A DNA stretch of 53,154 bases from Chitinophaga pinensis. GTDB lineage: Bacteria > Bacteroidota > Bacteroidia > UBA4408. The notes under the pieces are model-generated. The model searched no databases and was not told the DNA's origin. It worked only from the letters and a program-made list of their open reading frames with translations. The stretch lies in contig CAMBZU010000014.1 in the NCBI GenBank assembly GCA_945872355.1, forward strand, positions 1 through 53,154. The letters are read 5' to 3'. Positions 43,355-52,692 of the stretch are shown here, in pieces. Positions within the stretch are counted from its first letter, which is position 1. Each line of letters begins with the position of its first letter. Position numbers and translations under genes: made by a program.

Positions 43355-43456
43355 ATTGCGGCTCGTAGGCCGCAATGACGATGATATTCAGGATTGTTTA
43401 AAATTTATGAATAGGTAAATTTATCCATCATTTCATCCACTGCCGAGGCTTCGGCA
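43355..43456. repeat. two perfect hairpins between rarA and the YwqK gene
   Basis: ATTGCGGC-TCGTAG-GCCGCAAT (43355-43376) and TGCCGA-GGCT-TCGGCA (43441-43456). Neither has a T run. They may be repeat elements or mRNA 3' ends. The gap holds no gene. Confidence 0.55.
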
Positions 43457-43517
43457 TTAGCTAACCCGCTATTAAAATTGTCACACTCATCCATTTATTC
43501 ATCAGCTAATTAGCTAA

Positions 43518-45227
43518 TCATTTCTGCAACACCCCTTCCTTAAAAAACGCTACTTTATAAATCTTTCCTTTACGATCATAACTTTCCCATTTCCCATCCT
43601 TTTTGCCATTTTTAAAACCACCTTTATCCATTGTTGAGCCTACATCATAGAAGCTTGAAAAATTACCATCTGGCTTGCCATTCTTGTATTCCATTTCTTC
43701 AAACTTGCCCCCTTTTTCGAAATAGAAAGTCCATTTTCCATTTCTTTCTCCTTTTTTAAATTCACCTTCTTCTTTGATGCTTCCTTTAGGGAAATAGGCT
43801 TTAGACAAACCATCTTCTTCACCTTTAAAGTAGGTAATTTCTTTTTCTTTTTTGCCATCAGCATATGAAAAAATCCATAACTTATCTTTTTTGCCAAGTA
43901 GATAAGTGCCGCTGTATTTAATGGCACCGTTCTCATGCCAGCCTTGCCATTGTTGGTCCATCGCACCTTTGATGTAGGTGCCTTCATCTTTTTTATTGCC
44001 ATTGCTATGAAACGATTTCCATACACCTTCTTCTTTTCCTGCAACAAATTCGCCTTCATAAAATAGTTTCCCGTTTTCGTAAAAGGCTTGCCAATGGCTG
44101 TCTTTTAGGTCGTTTTTAAAATTACCTTTTCGCCAAAGTTCGCCTGTGACGTAATAAAATATCCAGGTGCTATCGCTTAAGCCATTGTTGTAAAAGCCTT
44201 TTGATTCGGGCTTTCCATTATCAAAAAAGTTTGTCCAAGCACCTTGTTGATGATCATTTTCAAAATTACCTTGCATTTCTATGTTCCCACTATTTCGATA
44301 AAAACTCCATAAACCACATTTTTTTCCATCACATAAATTACCTTCTTTTTCGGGTTTTCCATTGGCATACCAATACTTGGCTTTGCCATTCTTTTTTCCC
44401 ATTTCAAATGTAATTTCAAATTCTTTTGCTCCGGCCGAAGCGTAGTATTGCCAAACACTATCCTGCAAGCCATTTTTGTATTTGCCATAAGATTTTTTAG
44501 TGCCATCAGGAAAAGTATAGGTACAATAACCATTGCCGTTTTTCACTAAGGCTTTCCCTTTTTCACTATTGTAGCTCATCAATTGATACAAACTATCGTT
44601 GGAATTCCCTATTTCTTTTTCTGATCCATCAGGATAATATTTGGTCCATTTTCCAGCTTCTTTTCCTTTTTCATAAAAACCAGCGGTGGCCAATTTACCA
44701 TTTTCGTGATATGATTTATAAATACCCACTTGCAAATTATTTTCAAAATTTCCTTCATTTTGCAACACCCCGCTTTCATACCAATATTTCCATATGCATT
44801 GCTTTTTGCTCAGTTTGTAGCTGCCCTCGCTTTTCATTTTTCCATTTTCGTACCAATCTTGCCACAAGCTGTCTGGCAAATCTTTTTTATAATAAGTAGA
44901 TAAGGCCAAGATCCCGCTTTTATAGTAAAATGTAGATTTACCAGATCTTAATCCCGAAAAATAATTTTCTTCGGCCTTTAATTTACCATCTTCATAATAA
45001 CGCTTTAAAGGGCCAAACTCTTTTCCTTCGCGGTAGCTAACTTCTTTGGCTATCTTACCATTTTCGTAGTAATAGGTTTGCTTGCCATGCTGCAAACCAT
45101 TTTTATCATAATTTTCTTCTGACTTAGTATTGCCATTCTGATATTTTTCGATGCGTGGTTGTGCATAAAGCATGCCCATGCACAAGCTGAATGATAGGAA
45201 CAGGTATTTTTTCAAATTAATTTTCAT
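43518..45227 (-). CDS. exported YwqK/MORN-like repeat protein with over 20 repeats
   Basis: The start is set at MKINLKKYLFLSFSLCMGML, a signal peptide; the longer frame adds an unlikely MMYFYTKKNA. The rest is more than 20 repeats of about 23 residues of the form YENGKLxxEGxYxxGKxxGxWxxYY. These are the MORN-2/YwqK-type repeats found in many Bacteroidota. The fold is a long beta-hairpin ladder; the role is unknown, possibly outer-surface or periplasmic. The repeat creates long shadow frames on the same strand, which I leave out. Confidence 0.85.
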   Translation of the reverse strand: MKINLKKYLFLSFSLCMGMLYAQPRIEKYQNGNTKSEENYDKNGLQHGKQTYYYENGKIAKEVSYREGKEFGPLKRYYEDGKLKAEENYFSGLRSGKSTFYYKSGILALSTYYKKDLPDSLWQDWYENGKMKSEGSYKLSKKQCIWKYWYESGVLQNEGNFENNLQVGIYKSYHENGKLATAGFYEKGKEAGKWTKYYPDGSEKEIGNSNDSLYQLMSYNSEKGKALVKNGNGYCTYTFPDGTKKSYGKYKNGLQDSVWQYYASAGAKEFEITFEMGKKNGKAKYWYANGKPEKEGNLCDGKKCGLWSFYRNSGNIEMQGNFENDHQQGAWTNFFDNGKPESKGFYNNGLSDSTWIFYYVTGELWRKGNFKNDLKDSHWQAFYENGKLFYEGEFVAGKEEGVWKSFHSNGNKKDEGTYIKGAMDQQWQGWHENGAIKYSGTYLLGKKDKLWIFSYADGKKEKEITYFKGEEDGLSKAYFPKGSIKEEGEFKKGERNGKWTFYFEKGGKFEEMEYKNGKPDGNFSSFYDVGSTMDKGGFKNGKKDGKWESYDRKGKIYKVAFFKEGVLQK

Positions 45228-45437
45228 TGCATTTTTCTTGGTATAAAAGTACATCATTACACTATTTTATTTTCGATGACTTCAATAACTTTTCAATAAG
45301 GCTATTCACAATTTGTTTAAATCTACTTTTGAATATTTTTGTGCTGATTTTCTTTGATTAATAATAATTCAGAATCGTTTATTCAAAAATTAAAATTTAG
45401 TATATCAATAGCCAATTAGCTAACACATATAGTGTTT

Positions 45438-45468
45438 TTTGAAAAAGCAGTCATTATTACTATATTTG
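45438..45468 (+). promoter_or_regulatory. promoter: TTTG (45438-45441), N19, TATATTTG (45461-45468)
   Basis: Full consensus. It lies inside the longest frame and places the antitoxin start at ATG 45486 with a leader of about 12 bases. 45258-45437 is AT-rich with no gene seen. Confidence 0.75.
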
Positions 45469-45485
45469 CGTTACAATACAAAAGC

Positions 45486-45737
45486 ATGAAAATGAAAGCA
45501 ATTGATATAAATAACACCCTTGTGGATGGTTACTTGCAACTGTTGGAAAACCTAAGTCCTAACAATAAACTAGACCTAATTTCTAAGCTTACATTAAGTA
45601 TTAAAAAAGAGCAAGACCAAAAAAATAAATCATTCTATAAGGCATTTGGCGCATGGGATTCAAAGCAATCTGCTGATGAAATTATCGATAGTATAAGAAG
45701 TAGTAGAACTTTTACTAGAACTATAGAAAAGTTTTGA
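45486..45737 (+). CDS. antitoxin-like protein of a PIN-toxin pair
   Basis: The 83-residue protein (MKMKAIDINNTLVDGYLQLL ... SADEIIDSIRSSRTFTRTIEKF) has a helical body and a C-terminal tail resembling antitoxins that wrap a PIN toxin (ADEIIDSIRSSR). Its stop overlaps a TTG that opens a PIN-type frame (TTGA), the usual antitoxin-toxin coupling. The toxin is truncated, so this antitoxin seems orphaned. Confidence 0.75.
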   Translation: MKMKAIDINNTLVDGYLQLLENLSPNNKLDLISKLTLSIKKEQDQKNKSFYKAFGAWDSKQSADEIIDSIRSSRTFTRTIEKF

Positions 45738-45859
45738 AAAAGTATCTCGTAGACACTAACACTTGCATTTATTATACAAAAAGAAATCTAGACCTTCAAG
45801 ATAAATTAGAGCTTGCTGATTTCGGAAGTTGTGTAGAATTTTTAGCCTTACATGCATAA
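45734..45859 (+). pseudogene. truncated PIN-domain (VapC-like) toxin
   Basis: From TTG 45734 the frame reads KKYLVDTNTCIYYTKRNLDL, with the first catalytic Asp in VDTNTCIYYTK. It continues about 20 residues (KLELADFGSCVEF) and stops at TAA 45857-45859, 41 residues in all versus about 125 for the family. The other catalytic acids are lost. The glycosyltransferase start lies within its last codons. Confidence 0.75.
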
Positions 45860-46607
45860 ACTATCTGTCGTAATTATCACCTTCAACGAAGCTAAAAACA
45901 TTGCAAGATGTTTGCAAGCGGCTTCTCATGTGGCGGATGAGATGATTGTTTATGATTCATTTTCTACTGATGATACTTGCGAAATTGCTACACAATATGG
46001 AGCAAAAGTATTTCAAGGTAAATGGCAGGGCTATTCAGCAAGTAAAAATTTGGCGAATGAAAAAGCAAGTCATGATTGGATTTTATCTTTAGATGCCGAT
46101 GAGGTATTAAGTAATGATTTACAACAAGCTATTTTAAAATTAAAATCGGAAGGTTTAAAAACCGCTTCATTTAAGCGTTTGACAAATTATTGTGGTGCCT
46201 GGATAAAACATGGTGGTTGGTATCCGGATATTAAATTGCGCTTGTTTAATCGCCAGAAAATGCATTGGCAAGGCTTGATACACGAAGAATTAAAGGCGCT
46301 TGATGGCCAAATAATTACACCCATTTTGTTACAAGGAGATTGTTTGCATTATAGTTATGATAGCATTGAATCTCATTACAAACAAACCGATAAATTTAGC
46401 ACCTTATCTGCGCAAAGCTTATTTAACAAAGGGGTAAAGAATACTATTTTAAAATTATATATGGCCCCAATTTTTAAATTTATACAAATGTATTTTTTTA
46501 AGTTGGGAATATTAGATGGTTATTATGGATTTATCGTTTGTAAAATATCTGCACAAGCTACTTACCAGAAGTATGCAAAATTGAAAGCACTTAATTCAAT
46601 CCCATGA
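45852..46607 (+). CDS. glycosyltransferase family 2 (WaaE/KdtX-like)
   Basis: The 251-residue GT-A enzyme has LSVVIITFNEAKNIARCL, the donor-binding DSFSTDDT, the metal DxD in SLDADEVLS and GGWYPDIKLRLFNRQKMHW, typical of the WaaE/KdtX lipopolysaccharide-core group. It overlaps the next glycosyltransferase by 4 bases (ATGA). Confidence 0.9.
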   Translation: MHKLSVVIITFNEAKNIARCLQAASHVADEMIVYDSFSTDDTCEIATQYGAKVFQGKWQGYSASKNLANEKASHDWILSLDADEVLSNDLQQAILKLKSEGLKTASFKRLTNYCGAWIKHGGWYPDIKLRLFNRQKMHWQGLIHEELKALDGQIITPILLQGDCLHYSYDSIESHYKQTDKFSTLSAQSLFNKGVKNTILKLYMAPIFKFIQMYFFKLGILDGYYGFIVCKISAQATYQKYAKLKALNSIP

Positions 46608-47647
46608 GTAAGATAAAAGTGCTCATAGAAATGGAAAAATTGCATAACACCAATAGTGGTTTAGGGCAGTTTTGCTTAGGATTAGGACAAGCATTAACTG
46701 AACAAAGTAAACACACAGCATTACATTTTTTAGTACCCGAAAATAAAAAAGGCATCTTTGGAAATAAGGCCATTTACGAGTTATTAAAAAATTATTTTTC
46801 TTTTTTGTGGAATAAGCCCAAAGGCTTTGATATATGGCATTGCACACATCAGGAATCGAAATATTTGCCGCGTAATAGCAAATTGATTTTAACGATTCAC
46901 GATTTAAATTTTTTATATAAGTATACTGGTCTAAAAAGGCAGTGGAAGCTGAATGCCTTGCAACGAAAGGTAAACAAAGCAAGCGCAATTGTAGCAATAT
47001 CTCAATTTACTGCGAATGAAATAAAGCAACATTTACAAATTGATGAAAAAAAATTGCATGTAATTTATAATGGAGTGAGTTTGAAAAGCGCATCTTCTGT
47101 TGTGCTTCCAGACTTTTTACACAATCAAAAATATTTGTTCAGCATAGGTATTATCAATCCTAAAAAAAACTTTCATGTGTTGTTGCCACTTTTGCAACAT
47201 AAGCCAGATTTAAAATTGGTAATTGCAGGAAATGATAGTCATGCTTATGTTAATTTGATTAAGGAAAAGGCTTTAGCATTGGGTGTTTTATCACAATTGC
47301 ATTTTATGGGTGCAGTGAGTGATGAACTAAAATATACCTTGTATAAAAACTGTTATGCTTTTGTGTTTCCTTCCTTATCAGAAGGTTTTGGCTTGCCAGT
47401 GATAGAAGCCATGTTAATGGGCAAACCCGTTTTTTTAAGTAAACTCACTTGTCTGCCCGAAATTGGCGGCCCTGAAGCTTTTTATTGGGATAATTTTGAA
47501 GCGAATGATATGTGTGCTGCTTTTGAAAAAGGCATGGCAGTTTATGAGCGTGATTCCGGAAAAGCTGAGCGTATGAAGGCGCATGCTATGCAGTTTAGTT
47601 GGGAAAAGGCTGCTAAGGCTTATTTGGAGTTGTATGATCGAATTTAA
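46604..47647 (+). CDS. glycosyltransferase family 4 (GT-B fold)
   Basis: The 347-residue protein has a Rossmann-like second half: LFSIGIINPKKNFHVLLPLL, LVIAGNDSHAYVNLI and the donor site FPSLSEGFGLPVIEAMLMGKPVFLS with its glutamates. It is translationally coupled to the GT2 gene and probably extends lipopolysaccharide core or another surface glycan. Confidence 0.88.
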   Translation: MSKIKVLIEMEKLHNTNSGLGQFCLGLGQALTEQSKHTALHFLVPENKKGIFGNKAIYELLKNYFSFLWNKPKGFDIWHCTHQESKYLPRNSKLILTIHDLNFLYKYTGLKRQWKLNALQRKVNKASAIVAISQFTANEIKQHLQIDEKKLHVIYNGVSLKSASSVVLPDFLHNQKYLFSIGIINPKKNFHVLLPLLQHKPDLKLVIAGNDSHAYVNLIKEKALALGVLSQLHFMGAVSDELKYTLYKNCYAFVFPSLSEGFGLPVIEAMLMGKPVFLSKLTCLPEIGGPEAFYWDNFEANDMCAAFEKGMAVYERDSGKAERMKAHAMQFSWEKAAKAYLELYDRI

Positions 47648-47664
47648 ACCTGATAGGTTTATTT
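47646..47664 (+). terminator. weak hairpin terminator after the glycosyltransferase gene
   Basis: AAACCT-GAT-AGGTTT (47646-47660) followed by ATTTT. Short stem, so probably weak. Confidence 0.4.
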
Positions 47665-47695
47665 TGTGCAATTTGAGATGGATTTCAATAACAAA

Positions 47696-49300
47696 CTAAC
47701 TATTAATATTTCTAACTTTACCATCTTCCAACAAAAACAAACTACTAAAAAACACGGCAAAGCTCAAACCAGCCTGCGTTTCCAGCGTGTCTTCAAACAG
47801 CATCGAAATCAATAAAATAAATAGGAAGGCAAAATAAACAGGATGTAAATTTCCTTTTTTGAAATAAGCTGGGGCAAACAACCAAAACATAAAAAATGCA
47901 ACTCCAAAAACACCAAAAGCCACCATCATGGTGAGGTATTGATTGTGCGCGCGGTGCCGCCAAGGGAGCTCTAAAGGAGAATTAATTTCAACATACTTGG
48001 ATTGAAAGGCATCTTCTAAATCCCCTGTACCAACACCTGTAAAAAAATGATCTTTAATAATAAGTACAGCAGCTTTCCAATAATGCAAACGCATGGTTAA
48101 GCTGTGTCCGCTTGAATTGTAGCCTTCTGTAAAACTTTGATACTCGCAGTACACCTGGTAGGCGCGGCTTTCCAAAGGATTCATTTTTAGTATGCGGTAA
48201 TTAGAAATCCCATTTTCGATTGATTGAATATCATTTTGGGTTAATTGCCAAACACCAAAAGAGTCCTTAGGTAAATCTTTAGAAGTTAAGTAACGCATCA
48301 AGGTAAAATTAACAAGTTGTTCTTTTTCATCCAGCGAATCGTAAGCCAATGTACTGCGTAAGTTCCATGCTTTTTTTAATTCAGGATCGCATTGGTATAA
48401 GCCATAAAAATGACCATTCTCGGTAAATTTTTCATTGATAAAATGCGTATAAATATTTCCATTTTTTGTTGATTTTGGTAGTGTTGAAATATTAACTTCA
48501 TCCTTTACCATCATGGGCTTTATACTGAAATAAACAAGTAGATAGCCTGCGGAAATTGCCAGCAATACAATCAAAGCATATTTTATTTTTTGTGAGAACA
48601 GCCCTTTCTCAATCAATATTTTATATAAACAAAACACAAAAAATCCTGCTATTAAAACAAACAATCCTGTGAGTGATTCCAAAATAATTAAAAATAAAAT
48701 CATCCAAACAACACCAAGTATTAATAGTATTTTAAGCGTTTTAGCCTGAACTTTTAACCAAGGCACCTGACTAATATGATGATAAAAATAAAAAGCAATT
48801 ACTACCGCAACACAAACTAATAAGGCTAAGCGAATATGCGAAATCAAGGGAGAAATCTGACGAATATCTGTAATCATTTTTCCTGTGAATCCTTCATAAA
48901 TGGCCAATGAAATAAGCGTTGAAACTAAGGTAGCCAAGTACAATAAAAATAAAATCTGATTCACTTGCTTTCTGTCCAAAGCCTTGGAAGTGGCCATCAA
49001 AAAAGGAAAAACAAGCAGAGGTACTTTTGTTTTTAAATCATGTAAAGCATAATCAAAATTGCTGGTGTTACAAAGCCCAATCAAGTGTATCGCATATAAC
49101 GACATTAGCAATAAAGCCACTTTATTATGTTTAATTAAATCCCACTTACTTTTAAAATGGCCTTCGAGCACCCAATTGCCTGCAATAATAAATTGTGCCA
49201 GGCTAATGGTAAACTTCGACAAGGGCAATGAAGCCGCAAAAAGCAGCAAGCCAAAAAAGTAAAGTTCCTTTGAAGGGATATATTGTAATAGTTTTTTCAA
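47696..49300 (-). CDS. O-antigen ligase family membrane protein
   Basis: The 534-residue protein has about 10-12 membrane helices and one large periplasmic loop (about 250-430) before HRAHNQYLTMMVAFGVFGV, the O-antigen ligase/Wzy-C signature. It joins or polymerises surface polysaccharide. The start codon is TTG (MKKLLQYIPSKELYFFG); no ATG lies upstream in frame. It converges with the two glycosyltransferase genes. Confidence 0.85.
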   Translation of the reverse strand: MKKLLQYIPSKELYFFGLLLFAASLPLSKFTISLAQFIIAGNWVLEGHFKSKWDLIKHNKVALLLMSLYAIHLIGLCNTSNFDYALHDLKTKVPLLVFPFLMATSKALDRKQVNQILFLLYLATLVSTLISLAIYEGFTGKMITDIRQISPLISHIRLALLVCVAVVIAFYFYHHISQVPWLKVQAKTLKILLILGVVWMILFLIILESLTGLFVLIAGFFVFCLYKILIEKGLFSQKIKYALIVLLAISAGYLLVYFSIKPMMVKDEVNISTLPKSTKNGNIYTHFINEKFTENGHFYGLYQCDPELKKAWNLRSTLAYDSLDEKEQLVNFTLMRYLTSKDLPKDSFGVWQLTQNDIQSIENGISNYRILKMNPLESRAYQVYCEYQSFTEGYNSSGHSLTMRLHYWKAAVLIIKDHFFTGVGTGDLEDAFQSKYVEINSPLELPWRHRAHNQYLTMMVAFGVFGVAFFMFWLFAPAYFKKGNLHPVYFAFLFILLISMLFEDTLETQAGLSFAVFFSSLFLLEDGKVRNINS

Positions 49301-49809
49301 ACGTATGGTATGTGTCCTAATTAACGGATTTTTTTTATTTTTATTTTGTGGTTAATCGAATTTGCAAGTCTTTTATCTGTCTTGGCTTTGGCAACAATAG
49401 TATTTTTGAAAGTTTTAATTTCCTCAGAATAAAATTTGGAACGTGTCGGTAAAACGCAGCAATAGCAGTCGTTATAGCGAATAGAATATAAAACTGATAC
49501 ATTTAGTAGATTGATTTGCGATGCATGCAGGCGAGTTATTGTACAAACTTTCTTTTGAAAACCACATTTAATACCAATTGCATTTATTTTTTAGTCCAAA
49601 AAAAAAGATTCCTCCTAAAAGACAAAAAAATAGTGTCATTCAGGAGGAAACCTTTTAAAAGTAAGCGTTTAGGTTAAAATTTAAGATGTAAAGGTTTATG
49701 CAGGAAGTTTTATAGGCATTTTAGAAAATGATGTTGAGGGAACGAGTCTGAAGACTCGCGCCAGATGAGCCAGATGACTGCTGTTAGCGTTTCGTTGGTT
49801 CTTGTCCTG
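49301..49809. other. 509-base gap without a gene
   Basis: Contains the terminator at 49597-49649 and a perfect hairpin CGAGTCT-GA-AGACTCG (49743-49758) close to the TlpA gene end. No convincing coding frame or known repeat is seen in the rest. Confidence 0.5.
49597..49649 (-). terminator. intrinsic terminator reading leftward
   Basis: On the minus strand, TTCCTCCT (49649-49642) pairs with AGGAGGAA (49616-49609), with an extra inner GAC/GTC pairing, followed by a T run (plus-strand A's at 49597-49606). It can end the DUF4143 ATPase/TlpA transcript. Confidence 0.7.
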
Positions 49810-51201
49810 TTATTTATTTCCCTGCACCAAAACCCAATCCACCCAGGCATCTGTCTGCGCTATTGAATTTGGTCTGAGTATTATTTCTCGCTTATTGTTT
49901 AACAGATAAAAAGTAGGCGTGCCAAACACATAATAATCCTTAACTACTTTGCTTTCCCATTTTTCATAATCGCAGTAAGCAAAAAAGGGATATGTTTTTA
50001 CCGCTTGTTCAAAAGAACTTTTATCAGTATCTAATGTAACATAAACAACCTCAACACCATTTTTTCTCCATTTAGAATAGTTTTGAATGAGCTTGGGCAA
50101 TTCTTCTGAGCATTTTGGACACCAACTAGCTCCAAAAACTACCAATGTGTAAGGTGTATTTAAACTTGAAAGATTACTAAATTGAGATTGTTTAACTCCG
50201 TTTAAAAAACTGTTTCCCGCAAACTGAATTTCAGGAGCAATATTCCCTTTCTTCATGGCACGGTAGCTTTCAAGTTGTTTGGCTAAGTCTGCATTGAGCG
50301 TGCAACTGGTTTCATTGAGCGCTTTAAGGGCCAAATATTCTGATGCCTGAAAAAGGCTATGACGTTCTAATAAATCGAATAAATAATCTGTTACTTCATT
50401 CAGTTTTTTTTCATCTTTAATAAGGTTTACCATCATGGCGTCAATGGATGTTTTCATTTCAATAAAAACAGAATCCAGCGATTTACCGCAATTTTCTAAC
50501 AACCAGAAATGGTTTTCAATGGCATCTTTAAACAATCCACTTTTATACAAACGTTGGTCGGTATAATCTAATGCTCTAAAGGCTGATATTGTTGAGGGAA
50601 TTTCCTTTGGACGGTATTGGGCAATTATTGAAGCCGAGCTCACCAATTTACGTATTGGCAAAAACCAACTAACATAAGCGCTGCTTGGTAGTTTTGCTAA
50701 ATATTCTTCGTCTTCATTTTTAATTCGTTTCTTTTCTAATTGAATGGCCTTGTTTGGCGCTGTTTGGTTTGAAAATAATGAATCCACAGCATAGATTTGC
50801 TCTAAATATATCCAAGCATTAAGTGCTTGCTCTCTTTTAGGATGTTCTTTAGAATATTTCTCAAAACACAAATTTTCATATCCTTTTTTTATGTGAATTG
50901 TTTCTATTGCACTTAATGCATCACCAACAATTTCAATATCCTCTCCACTTAGGATAACAAAAAGAGGTTTTTTATCTTCAGAAATAAGATAGCCAACTCC
51001 GTAATCTGATTTTGTATAAACAAGTTTAAAATTCCCTTTTTCATCGCAAGTAGTGGTTGATATGGGATAGGTTTGCAAGCCTCTGAACCCCTCGATTTTG
51101 ATGGTTTGCTTGGCAAGTTTTGTAAATCTACCAGTTATGGATTGAGCAATACTCAAGTGAGAAATAAGAAGACAAAAAAGGAATGAAACGTATTTAATCA
51201 T
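49810..51201 (-). CDS. TlpA-like thioredoxin-domain protein
   Basis: The 463-residue exported protein has a signal peptide (IKYVSFLFCLLISHLSIAQ), an N-terminal DUF4369-like beta domain (ITGRFTKLAKQTIKIEGF) and a long helical middle. The C-terminal thioredoxin fold has the redox site ASWCPKCSEELPK and cis-proline FGTPTFYLL. It is likely a periplasmic thiol-disulfide oxidoreductase. It overlaps the ATPase gene by 8 bases. Confidence 0.88.
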   Translation of the reverse strand: MIKYVSFLFCLLISHLSIAQSITGRFTKLAKQTIKIEGFRGLQTYPISTTTCDEKGNFKLVYTKSDYGVGYLISEDKKPLFVILSGEDIEIVGDALSAIETIHIKKGYENLCFEKYSKEHPKREQALNAWIYLEQIYAVDSLFSNQTAPNKAIQLEKKRIKNEDEEYLAKLPSSAYVSWFLPIRKLVSSASIIAQYRPKEIPSTISAFRALDYTDQRLYKSGLFKDAIENHFWLLENCGKSLDSVFIEMKTSIDAMMVNLIKDEKKLNEVTDYLFDLLERHSLFQASEYLALKALNETSCTLNADLAKQLESYRAMKKGNIAPEIQFAGNSFLNGVKQSQFSNLSSLNTPYTLVVFGASWCPKCSEELPKLIQNYSKWRKNGVEVVYVTLDTDKSSFEQAVKTYPFFAYCDYEKWESKVVKDYYVFGTPTFYLLNNKREIILRPNSIAQTDAWVDWVLVQGNK

Positions 51202-52510
51202 CTAAAATAAATTTAATAATTTCTTTTGTGTAATCTGACATAAAATGAGGGATATTCAATAAACCATCTTGATAAGAAAGATTTTTTAATGAAAATCGAA
51301 TGCGTAATTTTGGGTTGAATTTTTGATGATACACCTGCAAACTTCGACTTTTAATATTTTCATCACTTTTCACTTCAATGGGTATAATTTCATTTTTGTA
51401 TTGTATCACAAAATCAACTTCAGCTGAATTTCCTGAGGTCCAATAACGCGGAAGATCATCAAATTGTGCAGCTAAACTTTGTAAAATATAATTTTCTATG
51501 ATTGCCCCTTTAAATTCTGTAAATAAACGCGTCCCTTCGGTGTAAGCTGTTGGCGATAGTTTTGCCATTTTACGCATCATTCCTACATCTAAAGCATATA
51601 ATTTAAAAGCACCCACATCATCATAAGCCGCAAGCGGAATACCGGGTTTTGAAATTAATTTGACCTGATAAACCAAACCTGCACGAATTAACCATTGAAT
51701 AGCATCTTCATATTCTCGGGCTCGGGCTCCTTTTCTAACCAATTGATAAACAAATTTTTTGTTTTCTCGAGCAAGTTGACTTGGCAAGGAGTTAAACACT
51801 TGTCCTATTTTTGCTACATCGCTCATTACGGGGTGCTTTGCAAAATCGCCATGATAAGAGAGTATCAAATTTTGTAGCACAGTTTCGCATGCTTCAAACG
51901 AATTTTCTTGTTTAAATGCATTTAGTACTGCTGGCATGCCGCCTGTAATAAGGTATTTTTTAAAATTGTCAACCAGGTCGTTAAAAAAATAATCAGGGAT
52001 AGGTTCAATACTTTTTATTTGATTTAAGAAACGGGATAAATTATCGTTCCAATAAGGTAAAACTTCTTTAAACGATAATGGGTAAAGTGTAACAAATGCC
52101 ACTTTACCAACAGGAAAAGAAATGCCAGAATTTAATATGATTCCTAATAATGAACCAGCACACACAATAGGGATTTCAGGTTTTTTTTCAGCAAAATATT
52201 TTAGTGTATTTAATGCTTCCGGACATTCTTGTATTTCATCAAAAATAAGTAGTGTATTGGCATCAATGGTTTTACCGCTAATTAATGAAAGCGAATTAAT
52301 AATTCTATCAACATCTTTATTGGCAATAAAAAAATCTCTCAGCTCAGGCCGTTCATCAAAATTAAAATAAGCATACTGTTGAAAATGGGTTTGACCAAAC
52401 CATTTCATCAGATAGCTTTTGCCAACTTGCCTTGCACCTTGAATAATTAATGGTAACCTATTGACTTGTTTTTGCCAACTTTGCAGTTCACTTTGCAATG
52501 TCCTTTCCAT
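51194..52510 (-). CDS. AAA ATPase with DUF4143 C-terminal domain
   Basis: The 438-residue protein has Walker A QGARQVGKSYLMKWFG, Walker B LLIFDEIQECPEALNTL, sensor CAGSLLG, and a DUF4143 domain with EFKGAIIENYILQSLAAQ and the nuclease-like YWTSGNSAEVDFVIQY...IPIEVKS. This family is widespread and often found in accessory regions; its role is unproven. A -7 box TATTTTTG lies at 52541-52548. Confidence 0.92.
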   Translation of the reverse strand: MERTLQSELQSWQKQVNRLPLIIQGARQVGKSYLMKWFGQTHFQQYAYFNFDERPELRDFFIANKDVDRIINSLSLISGKTIDANTLLIFDEIQECPEALNTLKYFAEKKPEIPIVCAGSLLGIILNSGISFPVGKVAFVTLYPLSFKEVLPYWNDNLSRFLNQIKSIEPIPDYFFNDLVDNFKKYLITGGMPAVLNAFKQENSFEACETVLQNLILSYHGDFAKHPVMSDVAKIGQVFNSLPSQLARENKKFVYQLVRKGARAREYEDAIQWLIRAGLVYQVKLISKPGIPLAAYDDVGAFKLYALDVGMMRKMAKLSPTAYTEGTRLFTEFKGAIIENYILQSLAAQFDDLPRYWTSGNSAEVDFVIQYKNEIIPIEVKSDENIKSRSLQVYHQKFNPKLRIRFSLKNLSYQDGLLNIPHFMSDYTKEIIKFILDD

Positions 52511-52540
52511 TTATAAGTGTTCATTTTGTGATATTATACA

Positions 52541-52548
52541 CAAAAATA
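52541..52548 (-). promoter_or_regulatory. ATPase gene -7 element (TATTTTTG)
   Basis: Exact TAnnTTTG on the minus strand, about 30 bases before the start codon. No -33 TTTG at the usual spacing. Confidence 0.45.
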
Positions 52549-52615
52549 GTATTTATTTTTAAATATGGGAGCATTCTTTTAACAAAATTGCGCGCATCTG
52601 TTAAAAATCTATTTC

Positions 52616-52682
52616 ATACCGATAATGTTTTCAATAGCATCCAATTATCATTGAAGCATTTTTAAATGATATCGGCATTACC
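52616..52682 (-). repeat. structured intergenic repeat, copy D (short)
   Basis: On the minus strand it begins GGTAATGCCGATATC and ends ATTATCGGTATGA, the same borders as copies B and C. Only the second module is present. Confidence 0.5.
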
Positions 52683-52692
52683 TCAGTAAAAT

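Noticed and set aside
43640-44533. Long frames in another phase of the YwqK gene
   Set aside because: They are basic, low-complexity products caused by the regular repeat in the real frame.
49059-49262. Plus-strand small gene inside the O-antigen ligase gene
   Set aside because: Shadow of the membrane-protein frame, no promoter or family features.
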